The notes: generated by a model not told the origin, from the sequence alone. A DNA stretch of 64,000 bases from JACCSI01 sp035575715 (GCA_035575715.1 DATLXN010000014.1:62001-126000), one strand, 5' to 3'; positions 36,504 through 44,372 are shown, counted from the first letter of the stretch. Numbers and translations: made by a program.

Positions 36504-36587
36504 GCGGGTGTGGCGAAACTGGCAAACGCGACCGGCTTTAAACCGGCTTCCCTACCAGGATTGCGGGTTCGAGTCCCGCCGCCCGCA
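36504..36587 (+). tRNA. Class II tRNA with UUA anticodon (predicted ochre suppressor, leucine-like)
   Basis: 84 nt folding as a canonical cloverleaf: acceptor GCGGGTG/CGCCCGC, D-arm GCG..CGC with GG in the loop, anticodon stem of four pairs plus an A-C mismatch around loop CTTTAAA, a variable arm with TCC/GGA, T-arm GCGGG-TTCGAGT-CCCGC, discriminator A, no encoded CCA. Aligned position by position with the resident tRNA-Leu(UAG) at 53,699 (same 84-nt length, same spacing), positions 34-36 are TTA, which pairs with the UAA stop codon. D-loop, long variable arm and A73 are leucine features. Shifting the loop to give anticodon TAA destroys the stem. Confidence 0.85.
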
Positions 36588-36699
36588 TCTACAGAATAGT
36601 ACTTCGGTTGATTTGGGTCAAATCATGAGCGACTTCTAAGCGATTAAGCCTAGACCCCCACCATCAGTCCGGCTCCCCAAACGGGAGCCGAGGCTGATT
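36588..36699. other. Non-coding stretch with a strong hairpin in the transposon
   Basis: CGGCTCCC (36,670-36,677) pairs with GGGAGCCG (36,683-36,690) around CAAAC/CCAAAC, extended by ATCAG/CTGAT after a small internal loop. It lies directly before the tRNA-like element and may be part of the same transcript. No gene seen. Confidence 0.6.
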
Positions 36700-36772
36700 G
36701 GGGGGCGACTGGTTCTCCTGCCGGAAACTGGATTCAGCGCGGGGGCGGGTTCGATTCCCGTGCCCTCCACCA
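36700..36772 (+). ncRNA. tRNA-like element with encoded CCA, no recognisable anticodon arm
   Basis: 73 nt. Acceptor GGGGGGC pairs with GCCCTCC (one G-T), T-arm GCGGG-TTCGATT-CCCGT, then ACCA. An eighth acceptor pair G-T with a four-pair T stem (8/4 layout) is also possible. The middle (CTGG..CCGG and CTGGATTCAG) does not give a normal D plus anticodon arm. Both ends resemble a tmRNA acceptor domain (5' GGCGACTGGTTC, 3' TTCGATTCCC..CTCCACCA), as if the body had been deleted. Alternatives: an atypical allo-tRNA, a tmRNA remnant, or a tRNA mimic. Confidence 0.5.
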
Positions 36773-36823
36773 AACTTAACGCGACGACGCGGCCACGATT
36801 GGCGCGTCGTCCGCGCTTCCTCC

Positions 36824-37789
36824 CTAATGCGCCGCCCGAGCGCCTGCTGGCTGCTTGTAGGTCAGGCGCTTGCCTTCGGCGTTCTTAACGAGCAGTCCCG
36901 CCCGCTCCGCGTCCGTCACGTGGCGCTCTGAATAGCGGAAGGCGAATTCGTCGCAGTAACGGGCAAGGTGTTCCTTGCTGACATGATGGAACACGCCGAA
37001 GATACCGCGCTTCAACAGCGAGAAGAAGCCTTCCACCGTGTTCGTGTGGACGTGCCCACGGGCGTATTCCTTCTTGGTGTGATTGACGGTGGAGTGCGGA
37101 ATGCGTCCAAACTTCGCGCCGCCGTACAGGTTCGACTCGTCGGTAATAAGTTCGGACGTGGAAATCTGGTGCAAGTTGGCCGCGAGCGCCTTCTGCACGT
37201 TCTCGGACGTGACGCGCATCATCGGAAACGCACGGGCGCGGCCATTGCGTTCGACCAGCGCGATTACGGGCGTCTTCTGCACGTCGCCGGGACCAGGGCG
37301 ACCCGTGCGGTTCTTGCGCTTGCCGCCGATGTAGGTTTCGTCGGCTTCTACGATGCCCGTCAGGCGAGGGGCCATCGGACCGGAGGACATCGCATAGCGC
37401 AGACGATGCGCCATAAACCACGCGGATTTGTAGGTGATGCCGAGCATCCGGTGGAGCTGATGCGCGCTGATGCCCTTCTTGCTAGCGGTAATGAGGTAGA
37501 GCGCCTGTAGCCACTTGGTGATCGGGATGTGCGAATCCTCAAACACGGTGCCGACGGTCACGGTGAACTGCTTGCGGCATACGCGGCACTTCCACAGGCC
37601 CTTGCGCGTGGTGCTGCCCGGCTTGCGGGGGATAAGGCGGTAGGCGTTCGCGCCGCCGCATTTCGGGCAGGCCGCGCCGTCAGCACCCCAGCGCATCTGT
37701 TCCAGATAGGCGCGGGCCTTGTCCTCGTCGGCCAGCACGGGGCTGAGTTGCGACCACTTCAGGGGCGTGAGCGGTTGACCGGCATCCAT
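36824..37789 (-). CDS. IS1595 family transposase
   Basis: 321 residues. N-terminal zinc ribbon with Cys41, Cys44, Cys68 and Cys71 (CPKCGG, CRVCRKQF), then the helix-turn-helix region (KGISAHQLHRMLGITYKSAW), and an RNase H-fold catalytic core with Asp150 in VEADETYIGG, Asp217 in ELITDESN and the N-x2-E motif in HTNTVEGFFSLLKR. All key residues are present, so the enzyme may be active. Stop TAG. ATG at 37,789 lies 48 bp inside the right terminal repeat. Confidence 0.94.
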   Translation of the reverse strand: MDAGQPLTPLKWSQLSPVLADEDKARAYLEQMRWGADGAACPKCGGANAYRLIPRKPGSTTRKGLWKCRVCRKQFTVTVGTVFEDSHIPITKWLQALYLITASKKGISAHQLHRMLGITYKSAWFMAHRLRYAMSSGPMAPRLTGIVEADETYIGGKRKNRTGRPGPGDVQKTPVIALVERNGRARAFPMMRVTSENVQKALAANLHQISTSELITDESNLYGGAKFGRIPHSTVNHTKKEYARGHVHTNTVEGFFSLLKRGIFGVFHHVSKEHLARYCDEFAFRYSERHVTDAERAGLLVKNAEGKRLTYKQPAGARAAH

Positions 37790-37805
37790 AACGACATTCT
37801 AGGAT

Positions 37806-37837
37806 TTCCGGTTGGGTTTGTCAAGTATATAATTGCG
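37806..37837 (-). repeat. Right terminal inverted repeat of the transposon
   Basis: Reverse complement begins CGCAATTATATACTTGACAA and continues ACCCAACCGGAA. Contains an outward TATAAT (37,828-37,833) that could act as a -10 element toward mrfA; no good -35 is seen. Confidence 0.88.
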
Positions 37838-37845
37838 CTCGGCGT
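37838..37845. repeat. Right target-site duplication CTCGGCGT
   Basis: Identical to the eight bases flanking the left end at 34,701-34,708. Confidence 0.85.
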
Positions 37846-37899
37846 CCAGTTGCGCTAGATCTTCGCTTTCGTTTCTTGATCGTGTAGCATGGCGAAGCC

Positions 37900-40344
37900 A
37901 TGAGCACTCTTCCGGCGATCCGTGCAATAGAGCGCAAAGAAGTGGCTCTGCAGGGAGCGCTCGAGAAGCTCGCGCCTGGCCCATGGGTGGAGCGTGCTGA
38001 CACCCCTGACGGCGTCATCACCGCTGTCCGCCGCCTGCCGCCGGTCGCGGCCCGCTACGCGCCGTTTCCCGACAGCATCGATTCACGGCTTCGTGCGGCG
38101 CTCGAGAAGCGCGGCATCAGTCAGCTCTACAGCCATCAAGCGGAAGCGTTTGCGCAGGTGGCCGCCGGGCGCAACATCGTCGTCACGACCCCGACTGCGT
38201 CGGGCAAGACACTCTGCTACAACCTGCCGGTGTTGGACGCGGTGCTGCGCGATCCATCGGCGCGAGCCCTCTACCTGTTCCCAACCAAAGCACTCGCGCA
38301 GGACCAGATGGCGGAGCTGCACGAACTGGTCGGCGAGCTGGCCGAAGCGGGTGCCGACCCGATCGGGGTTCACACCTATGACGGCGACACGCCCGCCGAC
38401 GCGCGTCGGGTGATTCGCACGCGCGCCCATGTCGTGCTCAGCAATCCCGACATGCTGCACTCGGGCATCCTGCCGCACCATCCGCGCTGGGCCAAGTTGT
38501 TCGAGAACTTGCGCTTCATCGTCATCGACGAACTCCATGCGTATCGCGGCGTGTTTGGCAGCCACCTCTGTAATGTGCTGCGACGCTTGCGGCGTATTGC
38601 CAAACACTACGGATCCGATCCGCAAATCATCTGTTCCTCCGCGACGATCGCCAATCCGCGCGAGCTTGGTGAGCGACTCGCCGAGAAACCCTTTGTTTTG
38701 GTCGCCGAAAGCGGTGCCCCACGCGGAGAGAAGTTCTTTGTCTTCGTCAATCCGCCGGTCGTCAATCGCGAATTAGGGATTCGCCGCTCCTACCTGGCCG
38801 AGACGAGGCGAGTGGCCGGGGAATTTCTGCGGCGCAACCTGCAAGTGATCGTCTTCGCACAGAGCCGGCTGGCCACTGAAATCCTTACGACGTATCTCAA
38901 AGAGGATTTCGAAGATGTGCCGGGGATGCCGGAACTGATTCGGGGCTATCGCGGCGGATATCTGCCAGTCCGGCGGCGCGAAATCGAACGTGGACTCCGC
39001 GACGGCCTGGTGCGCGGCGTCGTCGCCACCAATGCTCTCGAACTGGGGATTGATATTGGGGCGCTGGACGTGTCGGTGTTGTCGGGCTACCCGGGAACGA
39101 TTGCCTCGACGTGGCAGCGAGCCGGCCGTGCCGGCCGCCGAAGCGCGCGTTCCGCAGCGGTGATGGTTGGTTCGAGTGCCCCGATTGATCAGTTCGTGCT
39201 GCGCCATCCGTCCTACTTCTTCGACGCGTCGCCCGAGCACGCGCTGATCAATCCGGACAATCTGCATATCCTCGTCGAGCACGTGAAGTGTGCGGCCTTC
39301 GAACTCCCATTCACCACGGAAGACTCGTTTGGCTCGGTCGAGGTGCAGGAAGTACTCGGCGTCCTCCAGGACGCCGGTCTGGTGCACCTGTCGGCGCCTC
39401 CCGAGACCGATCAGCCCGACGCGCCGCAAGGGCAGTGGCATTGGACCAACGAGGCCTATCCAGCCAACGCGGTCAGTTTGCGCTCGATCTCATCAGATAA
39501 TTTCGTGGTTATCGATCAGACCCACGCGTCGAAGGTGATTGCGGAAACCGATTTCTCCAGTGGCCCGCGGATGCTGCATCCCAAGGCGATCTATTTGATC
39601 GAAGGCCGCCTGTTCCAGGTCGAGAAGCTCGATTTCGAAGGCCGCAAGGCCTATGTCCGCGAAGTGGATTGCGACTACTACACCGATGCGATCACGTATA
39701 CGCGCGTGACCATCCTCGATCGCTTTGCGTCGGACGCCAAGCTGGTCGCCAATCACGGCGAAGTGCACGTCGTGTCGCGCGTCGTCGGCTTCAAGAAGAT
39801 CAAGTTCTATACCAATGAAAACGTCGGCTCTGGTGAGCTCGATCTTCCTGAGCAGCAGATGCATACGACGTCGTATTGGCTGGAAATCCCTCTCGGGTTG
39901 CTGGCCGGGTTACCGTATGCGACTGACGATCGCCGCGACGGAATTTACGGCCTGGCCTTTGCGATGCGTCACATCGCGACGCTGTTATTGATGTGCGACG
40001 GGCACGACCTCGGCCTGTCGATCAACGCCGGTGATAAGCCCGACGAAGGCGACACGCCGCGGATCTTCATGTACGACGCGTACCCCGGTGGCATCGGCTT
40101 CAGCGAGCCGCTTTTCTCGATGCACGCGGAACTGCTGTCGCGAACGCGCGAACTGATCGCGGACTGCCCGTGCGAGAACGGCTGCCCGAGTTGCGTCGGC
40201 CCGATCGGACAAACCGGTCCGCTCGCGAAGACCGTGGCGCTCCGCATCCTCGACCACTTGCTGCAGAACCAATTCCGCGACCTCACCCCTGAGATCGAGC
40301 TGCCACCGGCGATTGCCACGGCCGCCGAAGAGATGCCGTTCTAG
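37900..40344 (+). CDS. mrfA: DEAD/DEAH-box helicase MrfA (YprA family, DUF1998 C-terminus)
   Basis: 814-residue superfamily 2 helicase. N-terminal Q-like LYSHQAEAF, Walker A PTASGKT (98-104), DEVH-type box VIDELHAYRG, SSATIANPRELG, and QRAGRAGRRSARSA. The C-terminal DUF1998 module has DAYPGGIGF and the four-cysteine cluster CPCENGCPSC. In Bacillus subtilis MrfA and the exonuclease MrfB act together on mitomycin-type DNA damage, and here mrfB follows after 2 bp, which makes the assignment firm. The IS1595 transposon ends 62 bp upstream and may have replaced the native promoter. Confidence 0.93.
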   Translation: MSTLPAIRAIERKEVALQGALEKLAPGPWVERADTPDGVITAVRRLPPVAARYAPFPDSIDSRLRAALEKRGISQLYSHQAEAFAQVAAGRNIVVTTPTASGKTLCYNLPVLDAVLRDPSARALYLFPTKALAQDQMAELHELVGELAEAGADPIGVHTYDGDTPADARRVIRTRAHVVLSNPDMLHSGILPHHPRWAKLFENLRFIVIDELHAYRGVFGSHLCNVLRRLRRIAKHYGSDPQIICSSATIANPRELGERLAEKPFVLVAESGAPRGEKFFVFVNPPVVNRELGIRRSYLAETRRVAGEFLRRNLQVIVFAQSRLATEILTTYLKEDFEDVPGMPELIRGYRGGYLPVRRREIERGLRDGLVRGVVATNALELGIDIGALDVSVLSGYPGTIASTWQRAGRAGRRSARSAAVMVGSSAPIDQFVLRHPSYFFDASPEHALINPDNLHILVEHVKCAAFELPFTTEDSFGSVEVQEVLGVLQDAGLVHLSAPPETDQPDAPQGQWHWTNEAYPANAVSLRSISSDNFVVIDQTHASKVIAETDFSSGPRMLHPKAIYLIEGRLFQVEKLDFEGRKAYVREVDCDYYTDAITYTRVTILDRFASDAKLVANHGEVHVVSRVVGFKKIKFYTNENVGSGELDLPEQQMHTTSYWLEIPLGLLAGLPYATDDRRDGIYGLAFAMRHIATLLLMCDGHDLGLSINAGDKPDEGDTPRIFMYDAYPGGIGFSEPLFSMHAELLSRTRELIADCPCENGCPSCVGPIGQTGPLAKTVALRILDHLLQNQFRDLTPEIELPPAIATAAEEMPF

Positions 40345-40346
40345 CC

Positions 40347-41729
40347 ATGGCGATCAGTCTCGGCGATCGACTCCGGCAGGTCGTCAATCCCGGTCACCGC
40401 GTCGTGCCACGCGTCGCCGACGATGCATTGCACCAGGACGCCGAGGCGGAGACCGAGACTCCGGCGGTCGCGGCGCGCGAGGCCAGGCTCGACGGATTCA
40501 AAGCCGCCGACGTGCTCGCCGGCCACTGGATCGAGACGACGCAGGGTTCGGTGTTGGTCATCGATCGCTATTACGCCGCCGACCGACGCCATGGCCGCGA
40601 GCCGATCGGGGAGATCGTCGAGACGCTGCAGTCGCATGAAGAGGCGCTCGACGTGTTGGCGCGGGCCTGGCCAGGGCGGTCCGATCGTAGCGGTGGTCCG
40701 GTGAGTCAGCAGTTCTGCTTCTTCGACCTTGAAACGACCGGTCTGGCCGGCGGCGCCGGGACACAGGCCTTTCTGGTCGGCTGTGCGGTGATCGAAGACG
40801 GCGGCATTCGTGTCCGGCAGTTTCTCTTGCCGGGATTCGAACACGAGCGCGCGCTGCTTTCGATGGTCGGCGAGTGGATGACCAATCAGGGCACGCTGGT
40901 CACCTTCAACGGCCGCTCCTTTGACGTCCCGCTGATCGAGACGCGCTACCTGCTGCACCGCCTGCCGTTCCCCTTCGCCGAGATGCCGCATCTCGACATG
41001 CTGCACCCCGCGCGCCGGCTCTGGAAGCAGCGCCCGACTGTCGCTGGGCCGCCGCTCGATGATGACAGCTGCAAATTGTCAGTGCTGGAGCGTCATCTCG
41101 CCGGCTACCACCGGGTCGGCGATGTGCCCGGCTTCGAGATCCCGTCGCGGTACTACCGCTTCATCCGCGACGGCAATGCCTACCCGCTCGAAGCGGTGCT
41201 GGAGCACAACCGCATCGATTTGCTATCGCTCGCGCTGGTGACGGCGCGCGCGTTACGCCTGATCGATGAGGGGCCCGGTGCGGCGATGCATCCGCGCGAA
41301 GCGCTTGGTCTCGGGCGCCTTTACGAACGTACTGGCGCGACCGACAACGCCGAAGCGTGTTTCGCGAGCGCGGCGGCACTGGCTGCGCGCGTCGGGCGCG
41401 AGCCGGACGTGCAAGGCGAGGCGTTGCGCCGCTTGGCGCTGTCTCGCCGCCGTCACGGGCGGATGGCCGAGGCCGCCGCGGCGTGGCAGGAGTTACTCAA
41501 CATTCCTTGTTGCCCATCAATGCTCCGTCGCGAGGCGCGCGAAGCACTCGCGATCCATCATGAACATCGCTCGCGCGACCTTCAGGCGGCGCGGTCGATG
41601 GTGCTCGATGTGTTGGCGGAGGGCAGTGGGTCGCGGTGGCGCGACCAAGCGGAGCATCGACTCAATCGCATCGAGCGCAAACTCGCCGTACGTAGAGAGG
41701 GCGGCCTGATGGCCGCCCTCGAAGAGTAG
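40347..41729 (+). CDS. mrfB: DNA repair exonuclease MrfB (YprB, RNase H-like with TPR)
   Basis: 460 residues. RNase H-like DEDD exonuclease core: FCFFDLETTGL with Asp127 and Glu129, TFNGRSFDVPLIETRY, HLDMLHPARRLW and LEHNRIDLLSLALV. The C-terminal 150 residues are TPR-like (LGRLYERTGATDNAEACF, RLALSRRRHGRMAEAAAAW). Translationally linked to mrfA. By analogy with B. subtilis it trims DNA at damaged sites opened by MrfA, independently of UvrABC. Confidence 0.9.
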   Translation: MAISLGDRLRQVVNPGHRVVPRVADDALHQDAEAETETPAVAAREARLDGFKAADVLAGHWIETTQGSVLVIDRYYAADRRHGREPIGEIVETLQSHEEALDVLARAWPGRSDRSGGPVSQQFCFFDLETTGLAGGAGTQAFLVGCAVIEDGGIRVRQFLLPGFEHERALLSMVGEWMTNQGTLVTFNGRSFDVPLIETRYLLHRLPFPFAEMPHLDMLHPARRLWKQRPTVAGPPLDDDSCKLSVLERHLAGYHRVGDVPGFEIPSRYYRFIRDGNAYPLEAVLEHNRIDLLSLALVTARALRLIDEGPGAAMHPREALGLGRLYERTGATDNAEACFASAAALAARVGREPDVQGEALRRLALSRRRHGRMAEAAAAWQELLNIPCCPSMLRREAREALAIHHEHRSRDLQAARSMVLDVLAEGSGSRWRDQAEHRLNRIERKLAVRREGGLMAALEE

Positions 41730-41735
41730 ATTGCG

Positions 41736-42014
41736 CTAGCTTGGTTTGCGGGTCGTCTTCGCCTTCGCATCCTTGGCGGCCTTCGCAGCAGTCTTGCGCT
41801 GCTCAACAGTCTGCGCGCCGAACTTCTTGGTGAAACGATCGACGCGGCCTTCGATATCGAGCAGCTTCTGGCGGCCCGTGAAGAAAGGGTGGCACTGCGA
41901 ACAGATGTCGAGATGGACATCTTTCTTGGTCGACCGGGTTTTCCAGGTCGCGCCACAGCCGCAGTGAACTGTGGTTTCTTCGTAAGTCGGGTGGATTCCT
42001 TCTTTCACGGTCAT
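41736..42014 (-). CDS. rpmE: 50S ribosomal protein L31
   Basis: 92 residues from ATG 42,014, which has GGAGA just upstream. Zinc-binding type: HCGCGATW supplies two Cys and DICSQCHPF the other pair. Core matches IHPTYEETTVHCGCG and HPFFTGRQKLLD typical of L31; the C-terminus carries a Lys/Ala-rich extension of about 20 residues. Convergent with mrfB (gap 6 bp). Confidence 0.96.
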   Translation of the reverse strand: MTVKEGIHPTYEETTVHCGCGATWKTRSTKKDVHLDICSQCHPFFTGRQKLLDIEGRVDRFTKKFGAQTVEQRKTAAKAAKDAKAKTTRKPS

Positions 42015-42114
42015 TCTCCAATGCCGGATCCGGGCGGGGACAAAGTCCCACGGTCCACTTTCCGGCGGATAGTGCAAACGTCGATTATAGCAGCACGGGT
42101 GGGCCGTCCCGGCG

Positions 42115-43188
42115 CTACCAGCGCGGCTGCTGTTGGGTCAGGCAATGCATCGCGCCGAGGCCCCAAATCAACGCCCGGCAGTCGACGCCGACCACTGCAC
42201 GTTTCGGCAACACCGTCTGCATCGCCGCTAAGGCGGCGGCGTCACGTCGCGGCTGCCCGAAGGTCGGCACCAGGACCGCGCCGTTGACGAAATAGAAGTT
42301 CATGTAGGTTGCCGGCAGCCGCTGGCCCTGGTAGGTCACCGGTTGGGGCATCGGCAGTTCGACGATCTCGAACGGCCGCCCATCCTGATCGCGCAGCCTG
42401 GTCAGTCGCCGGCGGTTGTCCTGCAGAATCTTGTAATTGGCATCGCGCGGATCGTCTTCAATGCCGATCACGATGGTTCGGGCGTCGACAAAGCGCGCCA
42501 GATCGTCGATGTGACCGTCGGTGTCGTCGCCTTCGATGCCGGCCCCGAGCCACGCGACGTGTTCCTGCCCGTAGTAGTCCTTCAGGAAACGCTCGATCGC
42601 GGCGCGTGACAGGCTGGGATTCCGGTTCTTATTGAGCAGGCACGAGGTCGTCGTCAAGACCGTCCCGGCGCCGTTGAAATCGACGGCGCCGCCTTCCATG
42701 ACGATCTCCGGACAAAACACCGGCAGCTGCAACTCCTCGGCGATTCGCGTCGGGACCGCATCGTCAGCATCAAAAGGGGGGTACTTGCCGCCCCACGCGT
42801 TGTAGGCCCAGTCGACAATCGCCGCGCTGGTACGTCCACGCCGGGTGCGCAGCACGAACGCCGGCCCATGATCGCGGGTCCAACACTCGTTGGTCCTGAT
42901 GTGATGAAAGCGGATCCGTCGGGTCGCCACTTCCCGCACCGCCAACCGCGCGCGCACGATTTCTTCGTAATCGATGTTCGGGACGTTGATGTGGACCGCC
43001 TCGAACCGGGCGATCGTCCGGATCACTTCAACGATGTTCTCGGCCGATTCCTGGTAGCGGCCGGGGAACGAAATGCCTTCAGGGCGCGGCCAGCTAATCC
43101 ATGTGGCGGCGTGCCGCTCCCACTCGGCGGGGAAGGTGTAGCCAAGCTCACGCGGCGTAGCTTCGAGGGACCGTCTGGCACCCTTCAC
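42115..43188 (-). CDS. aguA: Agmatine deiminase
   Basis: Converts agmatine to N-carbamoylputrescine. 357 residues of the peptidyl-arginine deiminase fold: FPAEWERHAATWISWPRPEG, NECWTRDHGPAFV, VMEGGAVDFNG, GIEGDDTDGHIDDLARF and the catalytic Cys349 in GLGAMHCLTQQQP. The next enzyme of the pathway, AguB, is encoded just upstream on the same strand, so the two genes make putrescine from agmatine. Confidence 0.95.
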   Translation of the reverse strand: MKGARRSLEATPRELGYTFPAEWERHAATWISWPRPEGISFPGRYQESAENIVEVIRTIARFEAVHINVPNIDYEEIVRARLAVREVATRRIRFHHIRTNECWTRDHGPAFVLRTRRGRTSAAIVDWAYNAWGGKYPPFDADDAVPTRIAEELQLPVFCPEIVMEGGAVDFNGAGTVLTTTSCLLNKNRNPSLSRAAIERFLKDYYGQEHVAWLGAGIEGDDTDGHIDDLARFVDARTIVIGIEDDPRDANYKILQDNRRRLTRLRDQDGRPFEIVELPMPQPVTYQGQRLPATYMNFYFVNGAVLVPTFGQPRRDAAALAAMQTVLPKRAVVGVDCRALIWGLGAMHCLTQQQPRW

Positions 43189-43389
43189 GGTGAGACCCTC
43201 GCGGTGCTCGGGTGGGACCAGCTCGCGTTGCTCTCCGGTAGGACCACTCGCTCCGCTCGTGATGGGAGCCTCGCCGTTCGGCTCACCTTCATGATCTGTG
43301 TCGTCTCCCTACCGGCGCGGAAGCGCCGGTCCTGCCGCGCAGCGGTCCCACCCCAAGGGTCCTACTGCGCAGCGAAGAAAAGCAGTCCC
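43189..43389. repeat. 201-bp gap with GGTCC-type palindromic repeats
   Basis: Contains words such as GGTAGGACCACTCGCTCCGC, CTACCGGCGCGGAAGCGCCG, CTGCCGCGCAGCGGTCC and GGGTCCTACTGCGCAGCG, related to the mini-hairpins near 4,860 and 54,310. It separates aguB from aguA. No gene seen. Confidence 0.65.
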
Positions 43390-44304
43390 TCAAAGGCCGA
43401 TATACCGCTTGGTCAGATCGCCGTAGGCATCGACGCGACGGTCGCGGAGAAACGGCCAGTGGGTGCGGCTGAATTCGACGCGCGCCAGATCGCAGTCGAC
43501 GAGCAGCACCTCTTCGCGATCGACCGAGGCGCGAGCTATGACCGAGCCGTCGGGTGCAGCGATGAATGACTGGCCCCAAAACTCGATGCCATCCGGGTGC
43601 ACCGGTTGATGATCGACCCCGCTGACCAATTCGTGCCCGATCCGATTCGGCGCGCAGACAAAGCAACCATTGGCGACGGCGTGACTGCGCTGAATCAGCT
43701 CCCAGGACTCGTGCTGCGCCCGCCCGTATTCCGCCTTCTCGGTTGGATGCCAGCCAATGGCGGTGGGGTAGAACAGCAGTTCGGCCCCCTGCATGGCGGT
43801 CAGCCTGGCCCCTTCAGGGAACCACTGATCCCAGCAAATCAGCACGCCCAACGTGCCGTATTTGGTCTTCCAGGCCCGAAAGCCGGTGTCGCCAGGCGTG
43901 AAATAGAACTTCTCGTAATAAAGGGGGTCGTCGGGGATGTGCATCTTCCGGTAGATGCCGAGCAGGGCGCCGTCGGCGTCGATGACGACTGCAGTGTTGT
44001 GATACAGACCAGCCGCCCGGCGTTCAAATAACGACGCGATGACCACGACCCCGCGCGCCTTGGCGATACTCTGGAAGGCCTCGGTCGAGGGCCCGGGGAT
44101 GGTCTCGGCGAGCTGGAAGAAGCGATGGTCCTCGGCCTGGCAGAAATACTGCGACTTGAACAGCTCTTGCGTGCAGATGATGTGGGCGCCACTTTCGGCA
44201 GCTTGCTCAATCAAGGCGGCCTGACGACCGAGGTTGACCTGCGGATCGGGGCCGCACGTCATCTGGGTCAAGCCGACGCGTACGATTCGTGAGGGCGTCA
44301 GCAT
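43390..44304 (-). CDS. aguB: N-carbamoylputrescine amidase
   Basis: Nitrilase-superfamily enzyme (304 residues) that releases putrescine, CO2 and ammonia. Catalytic triad visible as Glu47 in ICTQELFKSQYFC, Lys120 in YRKMHIPDDP and Cys157 in VLICWDQWFPEGAR; IGWHPTEK and RTHWPFLRDRR are specific to the AguB group. First gene of the aguB-aguA pair. Confidence 0.95.
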   Translation of the reverse strand: MLTPSRIVRVGLTQMTCGPDPQVNLGRQAALIEQAAESGAHIICTQELFKSQYFCQAEDHRFFQLAETIPGPSTEAFQSIAKARGVVVIASLFERRAAGLYHNTAVVIDADGALLGIYRKMHIPDDPLYYEKFYFTPGDTGFRAWKTKYGTLGVLICWDQWFPEGARLTAMQGAELLFYPTAIGWHPTEKAEYGRAQHESWELIQRSHAVANGCFVCAPNRIGHELVSGVDHQPVHPDGIEFWGQSFIAAPDGSVIARASVDREEVLLVDCDLARVEFSRTHWPFLRDRRVDAYGDLTKRYIGL

Positions 44305-44372
44305 CGTGGTTCGACTTTAGCACGCAGCCAAAAGGTCGAGGTGGCGCGAGTCTTGCTAAATCTGACAGCGTT

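Larger units (their letters stand above)
34709..37837. mobile_element. IS1595-family transposon with passenger genes and a suppressor-type tRNA
   Basis: A 3,129-bp element bounded by 32-bp imperfect inverted repeats (28 of 32 positions match) and a perfect 8-bp direct repeat. Content from left to right: AT-rich end, a membrane-protein ORF region (broken or recoded), a 52-residue basic protein and a 106-residue protein on the minus strand, a 135-residue winged-helix-like protein, a class II tRNA with UUA anticodon, a strong hairpin, a tRNA-like element with encoded CCA, and the IS1595 transposase on the minus strand. Known simple IS1595 elements are mostly about 0.7-1.1 kb, but passenger-carrying forms exist. 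Inserted 62 bp upstream of mrfA. Confidence 0.88.

Noticed and set aside
36504..36587. Reading the transposon tRNA as ordinary tRNA-Leu(UAA)
   Set aside because: Anticodon TAA would need the loop shifted by one base, which destroys the CCGG/CCGG stem; alignment with tRNA-Leu(UAG) fixes TTA.
36504..36772. Selenocysteine tRNA (selC)
   Set aside because: Neither RNA has a UCA anticodon in a proper loop nor the very long variable arm and 8-bp acceptor typical of selC.
37900..40344. Lhr-type helicase
   Set aside because: The DUF1998 cysteine cluster and the adjacent MrfB-like exonuclease favour the MrfA/YprA family.
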